Below are positions 1 to 5,763 of a DNA stretch of 7,001 nt, piece after piece. The notes under the pieces were generated by a model that did not search any database, was not told where the DNA came from, and worked only from the letters and a program-made list of their open reading frames with translations. Each line of letters starts with the position of its first letter. Positions within the stretch are counted from its first letter, which is position 1. The DNA comes from Flavobacteriaceae bacterium (lineage in GTDB: Bacteria; Bacteroidota; Bacteroidia; Flavobacteriales; Flavobacteriaceae). The DNA lies in contig CANCFZ010000127.1 of assembly GCA_947377425.1 (NCBI GenBank), positions 1-7,001 of the forward strand, in the 5' to 3' direction. Both the position numbers and the translations under genes were made by a program.

Positions 1-207
1 AATACCTCATTAATGATGATTTTAGTGTTGTTAACGATGTTCTTATTTGGTGGTGAATCAATCAGAGGATTTATATTTGCAATGCTTGTAGGTATTATCG
101 TTGGAACGTATTCATCTTTATTTATTGCAACCCCAGTATTGGTTGATACAATGGGTAAATCAGATTTAGAAGATATTGAAAAGCGTCATTTTGATGATCA
201 ACAATAA
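1..207 (+). CDS. secDF: SecDF protein translocase subunit, C-terminal end (partial)
   Basis: The open frame enters from the left edge and ends at TAA 205-207, leaving 68 residues. The visible part has two hydrophobic segments, about residues 4-20 and 23-48. The second contains GFIFAMLVGIIVGTYSSLFI, which matches the last transmembrane helix of SecF, with its conserved GTYSS turn before the final membrane exit. A short charged cytoplasmic tail (KSDLEDIEKRHFDDQQ) follows. SecD and SecF use the proton gradient to pull preproteins across the inner membrane after SecA/SecYEG. In Bacteroidota they are usually fused into one protein of about 1000 residues, so the fused name is an inference, since only the SecF end is in view. 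A strong terminator lies about 30 nt downstream, so this is the last gene of its transcript. Confidence 0.9.
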   Translation, partial: NTSLMMILVLLTMFLFGGESIRGFIFAMLVGIIVGTYSSLFIATPVLVDTMGKSDLEDIEKRHFDDQQ

Positions 208-238
208 TATATAAAATCTACTTTTATAAAAAATGAAG

Positions 239-272
239 CCGTCTCACAATTAATTTGGGACGGTTTTTTTTT
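239..272 (+). terminator. Rho-independent terminator after secDF
   Basis: An 8-bp GC-rich stem (CCGTCTCA at 239-246 with TGGGACGG at 256-263, including one T-G pair) closes a 9-nt AT loop and runs straight into nine T residues (264-272). It lies 32 nt after the secDF stop and is the textbook shape for an intrinsic terminator on the plus strand. Confidence 0.9.
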
Positions 273-322
273 GATTCTATTTTTTCATTTCATTGAAAAT
301 TAAAAATCAATAAAAATTGCCT

Positions 323-800
323 TTATGCTGCAATTTTCTTTCTTAGATTATGAGCAATTGCCATTAACCCGAACTCTAAATCTACTTTTTTTATTACTTT
401 TAATGTAAATTGTCTAAAGCATTGATTGTGTTTAAGTTATGCAAATGGGTTCTACATCGGCGGTGTGTTGTTTGCGTTTCGGATTCCTGTTTTGCTTAGT
501 AATAGTTCTCTTGTTTTTTGTTTATGTCTTTCTAGGTTTTGGTTTCTTTCGATGCTTCTATTTCCTTTGGCTTTAAAACATTGAGTTCGCAGCGTACAAC
601 CATTGCAGTTTTGGGCTTGGCAGTGACTTATGTTTTGAGACTATCCATCTTCTGAAGTTCGTTTGCTTTGATGTTTTTAATATTTTTTGTCCCATTGAGT
701 GAATTGCTCACAACTTGGTCAACTACTCAACTGGATGAGAAGATGGAATTAAATCATCAAATGAATGAACAAAGTAAATTAATAATGAAAACCTATAAAA
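323..800 (-). pseudogene. Degenerate, internally deleted IS1182-like transposase remnant
   Basis: Read on the minus strand, this stretch is a broken transposase. The 3' end is clear: FRQFTLKVIKKVDLEFG continuing to AHNLRKKIAA and a stop at 323-325, the usual C-terminus of IS1182-type transposases. Upstream are ADVEP (about 450-465), GNRSIERNQNLERHKQK and the cysteine cluster CQAQNCNGC (from 622). Next come SEDG-stop-SQNISH, with TAG at 641-643 where the family has Tyr, and MGQK (ATG at 693-695). The frame shifts at about 446, 480 and 680, and there is another in-frame stop at 437-439. At 729-764 the N-terminal motif SFDDLIPSSHPV appears, followed after a frame change by VVDQVVSNS. An intact protein would have several hundred residues between the N-terminal motif and MGQK, so the catalytic middle is missing. 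The outer ends are uncertain and I found no convincing terminal inverted repeats. It cannot make a working transposase. Confidence 0.8.
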
Positions 801-804
801 CTAA

Positions 805-836
805 AAACAGCATCAAAAACGTTTTTGATGCTGTTT
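805..836 (-). terminator. Perfect 32-bp palindrome, probable terminator of the M42 peptidase gene
   Basis: The two 16-base arms are exact reverse complements (AAACAGCATCAAAAAC and its complement), giving a stem of 14 or more pairs with a tiny loop. On the minus strand the hairpin is followed by TTTTTAGTTTTA, and it lies 53 nt past the peptidase stop, so it most likely ends that transcript. On the plus side it is followed by AATTTAATTATTTTT, a poorer U tract, so two-way action is possible but weaker. It adjoins the N-terminal end of the transposase remnant, so an origin with that element cannot be excluded. Confidence 0.7.
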
Positions 837-889
837 AATTTAATTATTTTTGTCTAATAATCTGTATCAATTATTTAGGACTAGTCAAT

Positions 890-1978
890 TTATTTAAAAT
901 AAGAGAAATCATGATTGTTTTCAATTTTCAACAAACTTTCATAAATTAATTTAATCACATTTTCTACATCTTCTCTATGAACCATTTCAACTGTTGTGTG
1001 CATGTATCGCAAAGAAAGGGAAATTAACGCCGATGCAACGCCGCCATTACTATACGCAAAAGCATCAGTATCTGTTCCTGTTACACGAGAAGTAGCATGA
1101 CGCTGAAATGGAATATTCTTTTCCTCAGCTGTAGAAACTATCAATTCGCGAAGTATATTTTGTGTCGCAGGAGCATAAGCAATAACTGGACCTTTTCCCA
1201 TTTGTAAATCACCCTCAATTTTTTTATCAATCATTGGAGTTGTTGTGTCGTGACAAACATCGGTAACAATAGCAACATTTGGTTTGATTGTTTGTGTAAT
1301 CATTTCGGCGCCACGAAGACCAATTTCTTCTTGAACTGAATTCACTATATATAATCCAAAAGGGAATTGTATGTTGTTTTCTTTTAATAAGCGAGCTACT
1401 TCGGCAATCATAAAACCACCCATTCTGTTGTCAATGGCTCTACAAACAAATTTGTTTTCATTCAAAATCATAAACTCATCAGGATATGTAATTACACAAC
1501 CAACATGAACTCCTAATTTTTCAACCTCTTCTTTAGTCGAACATCCGCAATCAATAAAAATATTGTGAATAGTAGCAGCTTCTTCTTTGCCACGATTTCT
1601 CGTATGAATCGCGGGCCATCCAAAAACACCTTTTACAATTCCGTTTTTAGTATGAATATTAACTCGTTTTGATGGTGCAATCTGATGATCAGAACCACCA
1701 TTACGAATTACATATATTAATCCATTGTCAGTAATATAATTTACATACCAAGAAATTTCATCAGAATGTCCTTCAATAACAACTCTAAATTTCGCCTCCG
1801 GATTAATAACTCCAACTGCGCTGCCATAAGTATCCGTTATAAAAGTGTCTACATAAGGTTTTAAATAATCCATCCATATTTTCTGTCCACCAGCTTCGTA
1901 ACCAGTTGGTGAAGGATTGTTTAAGTATTTTTCTAAGAATAAAATAGATGATTCTGTAAGTATTGATTTAGTTGTCAT
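890..1978 (-). CDS. M42 family metallo-aminopeptidase (FrvX/glutamyl aminopeptidase-like)
   Basis: This 362-residue protein has the length and motif order of M42 peptidases: cytosolic, two-metal aminopeptidases that usually form large tetrahedral dodecamers and trim short peptides. The expected metal ligands and catalytic residues are present: H71 in EGHSDEIS, D183 in RAIDNRMGG, the catalytic/ligand pair E217-E218 in VQEEIGLRGA, D240 in VTDVCHD, and H327 in LRYMHTTVEMV. TGTDTDAF (300-307) matches the conserved region before the last ligand. There is no signal peptide, which fits a cytosolic enzyme. I chose the ATG at 1976-1978 because homologous N-termini begin close to a helix like SILFLEKYLNNPSPTGYE. 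An upstream in-frame ATG at 2009-2011 would add 11 residues, but lies beyond a likely promoter box. The gene is divergent from the DUF4294 gene, 80 nt away, and probably monocistronic. Substrate preference (acidic or hydrophobic N-termini) cannot be told from sequence. Confidence 0.93.
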   Translation of the reverse strand: MTTKSILTESSILFLEKYLNNPSPTGYEAGGQKIWMDYLKPYVDTFITDTYGSAVGVINPEAKFRVVIEGHSDEISWYVNYITDNGLIYVIRNGGSDHQIAPSKRVNIHTKNGIVKGVFGWPAIHTRNRGKEEAATIHNIFIDCGCSTKEEVEKLGVHVGCVITYPDEFMILNENKFVCRAIDNRMGGFMIAEVARLLKENNIQFPFGLYIVNSVQEEIGLRGAEMITQTIKPNVAIVTDVCHDTTTPMIDKKIEGDLQMGKGPVIAYAPATQNILRELIVSTAEEKNIPFQRHATSRVTGTDTDAFAYSNGGVASALISLSLRYMHTTVEMVHREDVENVIKLIYESLLKIENNHDFSYFK

Positions 1979-2058
1979 AAATATTTTTTTGCTAAAATAT
2001 AAATTTGGCATTACACTTGTTAAGGATATTCTATATTTTTACACTAAATTTTTTAGCA
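1979..2058. promoter_or_regulatory. Divergent promoter region between the peptidase and DUF4294 genes
   Basis: This 80-bp spacer must carry the promoters of both outward-facing genes. It holds one TATATTTT on each strand (plus 2032-2039, minus 1994-2001), each matching seven of eight positions of the Bacteroidota -7 box TAnnTTTG. Neither has a well-spaced TTG upstream, so the exact assignment is weak. Neither start is preceded by a Shine-Dalgarno sequence. Confidence 0.4.
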
Positions 2059-2745
2059 ATGCCAAAGTACATACATATAGTATTCATTTTTTTTATAACT
2101 CTAGCCTCATTCGGACAAGTTGTAAAGGATACACAAAGAGATAAAGAAATTGAATTAAAAGAATTGGACACCATTAAAATGGATACAATTTTATTAGATG
2201 AAGTAGTTATTTCTAAAATAAAACTCAGTGCTGAAGATCAAAAACAATTCTTACTTCTACAAAATAGAGTTTACAAAGTATATCCATTTGCAAAAATAGC
2301 TTCTGAAAGACTTTCCATGATGAATAAAACTATGGATAAGCTGAAGTCTAATAAAGAGAAAAAGAAATATTTTAAAATTGTTGAAGATTTTATGGATAAT
2401 GAGTTTAAAGAAAAGCTTAAAAAATTATCACATAAACAAGGACAAATATTAGTTAAGTTAATTCATCGTCAAACAGGCATATCAACTTATGACCTTATTA
2501 AAGATTATAAAAGTGGCTGGAAAGCTTTTTGGTCAAACAATGCAGCACGGCTTTTCGATATAAATCTAAAAGAAAAATACCAACCTTATAGTAATAACGA
2601 AGATTTTTTGATAGAAACAATATTGTATAGAGCTTTTGTAAATGGGCGATTGGTAGAACAAAAGCCTGTAAATCCTGTAGATATTGACGAATTAAATGCA
2701 TATTGGGAAAACCTATCGAAGGAATTAAGTAAAAAGAAGAAGTAG
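2059..2745 (+). CDS. Exported DUF4294-type protein of unknown function
   Basis: A 228-residue protein. The first 20 residues (MPKYIHIVFIFFITLASFGQ) form a signal peptide with a hydrophobic core and the SFGQ end common in flavobacterial exported proteins. No lipobox Cys is present, so the mature protein is probably periplasmic. The rest is charged and helical. LDEVVIS (46-52), VYPFAKIASERL (74-85), LKKLSHKQGQILVKLIHRQT (120-139) and YDLIKDYKSGWKAFW (144-158) match my memory of the DUF4294 family, which is largely confined to Bacteroidota and has no assigned activity. I start at the ATG at 2059 because it opens directly on the signal peptide; an earlier in-frame ATG at 2005 adds 18 residues with no family support. 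It is divergent from the M42 peptidase. I have a recollection that such pairs recur in flavobacteria, but could not check it. No clear terminator follows. Confidence 0.82.
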   Translation: MPKYIHIVFIFFITLASFGQVVKDTQRDKEIELKELDTIKMDTILLDEVVISKIKLSAEDQKQFLLLQNRVYKVYPFAKIASERLSMMNKTMDKLKSNKEKKKYFKIVEDFMDNEFKEKLKKLSHKQGQILVKLIHRQTGISTYDLIKDYKSGWKAFWSNNAARLFDINLKEKYQPYSNNEDFLIETILYRAFVNGRLVEQKPVNPVDIDELNAYWENLSKELSKKKK

Positions 2746-2876
2746 TAATTGCTACATTGAATAGGAATTCTTTAATAGGAATTTTAATTTAATACTTAAT
2801 ATTAATTTTAAGCAAAGTGTTTAAAAAGTAGCGTTTGAATAATCATAATTTAGGGTAAAAAAAACAATTAAAAGAA

Positions 2877-2908
2877 GTGTAAAAACTGCTTATGATTCAT
2901 TACTTTTG
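2877..2908 (+). promoter_or_regulatory. Bacteroidota-type promoter for the ABC-F gene
   Basis: TACTTTTG at 2901-2908 is a full match to the -7 consensus TAnnTTTG and lies 24 nt before the ATG at 2933. The expected upstream TTG is only approximated, by GTG at 2877-2879 with a 21-nt gap. The -7 box is convincing; the upstream half is not. Confidence 0.6.
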
Positions 2909-2932
2909 CACCGAATTTAAATACCCGTTTTT

Positions 2933-4552
2933 ATGCTTACAGTTTCTAATTTATCAGTTCAATTTGGTAAAAGAATATTATTTGACGAAGTAAATACTAC
3001 TTTTGTTCAAGGCAATTGTTATGGAGTTATTGGTGCAAATGGCGCTGGAAAATCTACATTTTTAAAAATTCTTGCAGGAGACATTGACCCAACTTCTGGA
3101 AGAGTAATACTGGAACCTGGAAAACGTATGTCGGTTTTGAATCAAAATCACAATATGTTTGACGAGTATACTGTTTTAGAAACCGTAATGATGGGAAATA
3201 AAGTATTATTTGCTGTAAAATCAGAAATGGATGCTTTATATGCAGATTATACAGATGAAAACGCAAATAGAATTGGAGAATTACAAGTTCAATTTGAAGA
3301 AATGAACGGTTGGAATGCCGAGTCTAATGCAGGCGCAATGCTGTCTAATTTAGGAATTTCTGCCGATATGCATTATAACTTAATGGGAGAAATTGAGGGT
3401 AAAATGAAAGTGCGTGTTTTATTAGCGCAAGCACTTTTTGGAAACCCTGACGTTTTAGTAATGGATGAGCCTACGAATGACTTGGATTTTGAAACCATTA
3501 CTTGGCTAGAAAACTTCTTGGCAAACTATGAAAACACTGTAATTGTTGTATCACATGATAGACACTTTTTGGATTCGGTTTGTACACATATTTCAGATAT
3601 TGATTTTTCAAAAATTAATCATTATTCTGGAAATTATACTTTTTGGTATGAATCAAGTCAATTAGCCGCAAAACAAAAAGCACAACAAAATAAGAAAGCT
3701 GAAGAGAAAAAAGCAGAATTGGAAGAGTTTATTCGTCGTTTTAGTGCGAATGTGGCAAAATCTAAACAAGCTACTTCTCGTAAAAAAATGATTGACAAAT
3801 TGAATTTGGATGAAATTCGTCCGTCAAGTCGTCGTTATCCGGCCATTATATTTGATGTTGAAAGAGAAGCTGGAGATCAAATTTTACATGTTCAAAACCT
3901 TGCTGCGTCTGTAGATGGTGAAGTGTTGTTTAAAAATGTAGATTTGAATATGGCTAAAGGTGATAAAGTTGTTATTTTTTCAAAAGATTCAAGAGCTACT
4001 ACTGCTTTTTATGAAATATTAAACGGAAATCAGTCGGCTGATGCTGGGGAATTCAGTTGGGGAATTACAACTAATCAATCGTATTTGCCAAATGATAATA
4101 GTCAATTTTTTACCGATGGTGATTTGAATTTAGTAGATTGGTTACGTCAGTTTGTAAAAACAGAAGAAGAACGTGATGAAGTATATGTTCGTGGTTTTCT
4201 TGGAAAAATGATTTTCTCTGGAGAAGAAGCGTTGAAAAAATGTACCGTATTGTCAGGAGGAGAAAAAGTGCGTTGTATGTTATCCCGAATGATGATGATT
4301 CGTGCAAACGTGTTAATGCTAGACGAACCAACAAACCACTTAGATTTGGAATCAATTACAGCTTTTAATAACTCATTAAAGAATTTTAAAGGTTCTGTTT
4401 TATTTACAACTCATGACCACGAGTTTGCACAAACGGTTGCTAATAGAGTTTTAGAAATTACACCAAATGGAGTTATAGATAGATATATGACGTTTGACGA
4501 ATATCTTGATAATGAAAATGTCCAAGAATTGAGAAAGAAAATGTATTCTTAA
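2933..4552 (+). CDS. ABC-F family ATPase, YbiT-like, with one degenerate ATP site
   Basis: A 539-residue soluble protein with two ABC nucleotide-binding domains and no membrane segments, the layout of ABC-F proteins, which bind the ribosomal E site and adjust translation. Domain 1 has Walker A GANGAGKST (34-42), Walker B VLVMDEP (174-180) and H-loop H208. Its signature region reads LMGEIEGKMKVRV (150-162) instead of LSGGQ. A charged inter-domain linker (about 242-300, rich in Lys/Glu and then Arg/Ser) corresponds to the P-site tRNA interaction motif. Domain 2 (from about 316) keeps signature LSGGE (440-444), Walker B VLMLDEP (460-466) and H494, but its Walker A is replaced by SKDSRATTA (350-358), with Thr at the Lys position. 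The altered domain 1 signature resembles the YbiT branch. It is probably housekeeping, transcribed alone from the promoter just upstream, and converges on the operon at 4589-5631. Nothing in the sequence points to antibiotic resistance specifically. Confidence 0.92.
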   Translation: MLTVSNLSVQFGKRILFDEVNTTFVQGNCYGVIGANGAGKSTFLKILAGDIDPTSGRVILEPGKRMSVLNQNHNMFDEYTVLETVMMGNKVLFAVKSEMDALYADYTDENANRIGELQVQFEEMNGWNAESNAGAMLSNLGISADMHYNLMGEIEGKMKVRVLLAQALFGNPDVLVMDEPTNDLDFETITWLENFLANYENTVIVVSHDRHFLDSVCTHISDIDFSKINHYSGNYTFWYESSQLAAKQKAQQNKKAEEKKAELEEFIRRFSANVAKSKQATSRKKMIDKLNLDEIRPSSRRYPAIIFDVEREAGDQILHVQNLAASVDGEVLFKNVDLNMAKGDKVVIFSKDSRATTAFYEILNGNQSADAGEFSWGITTNQSYLPNDNSQFFTDGDLNLVDWLRQFVKTEEERDEVYVRGFLGKMIFSGEEALKKCTVLSGGEKVRCMLSRMMMIRANVLMLDEPTNHLDLESITAFNNSLKNFKGSVLFTTHDHEFAQTVANRVLEITPNGVIDRYMTFDEYLDNENVQELRKKMYS

Positions 4553-4588
4553 TAGTTGTACAACGGAATTAAAACTTCATTTAATACT

Positions 4589-5110
4589 TTACAAAAACTC
4601 TTTAACTTCTGATTTTAAAAAACTCAAAGCTAAATTGGTAGCTGATTCTCCTTCAAATAAACTTGTTAAAACGGTTTCTCTTAGTTTATCAGCATTTGTA
4701 ACTTCATTATTTAAACTTGTTTTTCTAATGTTTTGGATAGTGGTATTTTTTGCTGTTACTATCATAGTCCAACATTCATCAGAAACATAAATTTGTTGTG
4801 TTAAATTATGTTCATATTCTTGCTCAATATGATGAATTAGCAAGTTTTGGTAATCCATTTTATTATCATTTAACGGAGCAACTCTAATCAATAATTTTGA
4901 TGGATTAATGCGTTCTAATAACAAAGACAATCTTTCATAAGCTTGAAGTTTCAAAGGTAATGCTTGTTTTTGATTTTCTTTTAACAATAAAAAACGTCTT
5001 TTGTTTTCATCATTTTTTAAAAAAGCAGTAAACGAATAAATAGCAACGACTCCAGTAACAATTGCGGGTAAAGTATAAAATCCTAATTCAATAAGTTTGT
5101 CTGTATTCAT
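4589..5110 (-). CDS. Conserved membrane-anchored protein of unknown function
   Basis: A 173-residue protein with one N-terminal transmembrane segment (about residues 10-30, FYTLPAIVTGVVAIYSFTAF), then a charged, mostly helical soluble region. The stretch LPLKLQAYERLSLLLERINP (51-70) is the most distinctive part, and I recognise it from uncharacterised flavobacterial proteins (possibly the family now numbered DUF7935; not verified). No catalytic motif is visible. I prefer the ATG at 5108-5110, which puts the start 5 nt after the lipoprotein stop and right before the membrane helix. An upstream ATG at 5152 would overlap the lipoprotein gene by 37 nt and add 14 polar residues. Tight spacing says it is co-transcribed as the second gene of a two-gene operon. 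Topology is inferred: with Lys/Arg-rich sequence after the helix, the C-terminal part is probably cytoplasmic. Confidence 0.75.
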   Translation of the reverse strand: MNTDKLIELGFYTLPAIVTGVVAIYSFTAFLKNDENKRRFLLLKENQKQALPLKLQAYERLSLLLERINPSKLLIRVAPLNDNKMDYQNLLIHHIEQEYEHNLTQQIYVSDECWTMIVTAKNTTIQNIRKTSLNNEVTNADKLRETVLTSLFEGESATNLALSFLKSEVKEFL

Positions 5111-5115
5111 TGGTG

Positions 5116-5631
5116 TTAAAATTGTATTTGTGGTGCTTTTTGTCCAAACCAAATTTTATCTCGGTCTAATTTATTTTCAATAGTGTATTTTTTCTCCTGA
5201 GTATTTACCGTTAGTTGCCCATAATAAGTAGTTTTACCTTTTTCAATTGAAAAATTCATGTTTAATGGAATTTCAAACTGGGATTGTTCTTGTCTAGTAT
5301 TATCTGATATTTTTATCTTGGCAAATTTATAGTTTCCTTGTGGTTTTACAATTGAAAATAAATAATAGGTTTTCCCTTTTTCTTTAAAATCACCTGGTGA
5401 ATTTTTATAAGTAAAACTATCACTAAAATTGGCATAATCAGCAATAGCTGGAATAGCATCAGTATATACAAATGTGTAACCATTATAAGTTTTGTTTTCA
5501 ATACAAACGGTTCCAACAATCATTCCTTCATTATTGCTTTCACTAAAAGTAGTTTTTAATTTTTTTGATGGAGAAGAACAACCTAAAACCATTAAAATAA
5601 ATAAAAATAAAATTCCGATTCTTGATTTCAT
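5116..5631 (-). CDS. Small predicted lipoprotein, function unknown
   Basis: A 171-residue protein beginning MKSRIGILFLFILMVLGC: a basic N-terminus, hydrophobic core and lipobox VLGC, with Cys18 as the lipidated residue. After the Cys come SSPSKK and a flexible region, so it should be anchored in an envelope membrane. The mature part is rich in alternating polar and aromatic residues (TYNGYTFVYTD, KGKTYYLFSIVKPQG, KGKTTYYGQLTV), which suggests a small beta-sandwich. I do not recognise the family and see no catalytic signature. It is the first gene of a two-gene operon with the one-TM protein 5 nt downstream, which hints that the two act together at the cell envelope. The start is set by the signal peptide. 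Confidence 0.78.
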   Translation of the reverse strand: MKSRIGILFLFILMVLGCSSPSKKLKTTFSESNNEGMIVGTVCIENKTYNGYTFVYTDAIPAIADYANFSDSFTYKNSPGDFKEKGKTYYLFSIVKPQGNYKFAKIKISDNTRQEQSQFEIPLNMNFSIEKGKTTYYGQLTVNTQEKKYTIENKLDRDKIWFGQKAPQIQF

Positions 5632-5653
5632 AGTGTTTGTATTAGGAGATATA

Positions 5654-5684
5654 CAAAGTAAATCATTTTTTAAGTTTGATGCAA
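5654..5684 (-). promoter_or_regulatory. Candidate promoter for the lipoprotein operon
   Basis: On the minus strand, TTG (5684-5682, within TTTTTTG) is followed after 21 nt by TACTTTG (5660-5654). This is the Bacteroidota pattern with a one-base-short -7 box (TAnTTTG rather than TAnnTTTG). It ends 22 nt before the lipoprotein ATG, a suitable distance. Confidence is moderate because the -7 box is imperfect. Confidence 0.5.
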
Positions 5685-5714
5685 AAAATAGTTAATAAAT
5701 CGGTAGTTAAAATA

Positions 5715-5745
5715 TTGTTATTAATAGTAAGTAAGCCTATTTTTG
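5715..5745 (+). promoter_or_regulatory. Near-ideal Bacteroidota promoter for the helicase gene
   Basis: TTG at 5715-5717, a 20-nt gap, then TATTTTTG at 5738-5745 fit the consensus TTG-N(19-21)-TAnnTTTG exactly. The -7 box ends 18 nt before the ATG at 5764, implying a very short leader with no Shine-Dalgarno, common in this phylum. Confidence 0.75.
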
Positions 5746-5763
5746 TATTTTAAGATTTATAAA

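Noticed and set aside
671..838. A 55-codon plus-strand open frame running from the transposase remnant to the palindrome
   Set aside because: It is antisense to recognisable transposase motifs, ends inside the terminator hairpin, has no promoter and resembles no family I know.
2760..2783. Direct repeat AATAGGAATT at 2760-2769 and 2774-2783, as a possible operator or duplicated site
   Set aside because: It is a short AT-rich repeat, far upstream of the ABC-F promoter and with no inverted symmetry. Chance is the simplest explanation.
2498..4355. Minus-strand open frames of 67-81 codons opposite the DUF4294 and ABC-F genes
   Set aside because: These are shadows of well-supported plus-strand genes, with compositions typical of antisense reading of AT-rich coding DNA.
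4553..4588. A shared terminator in the 36-bp gap between the convergent ABC-F and one-TM protein genes
   Set aside because: Only a 10-bp palindrome (GTTGTACAAC, 4555-4564) with no T tract is visible, which is too weak to call.
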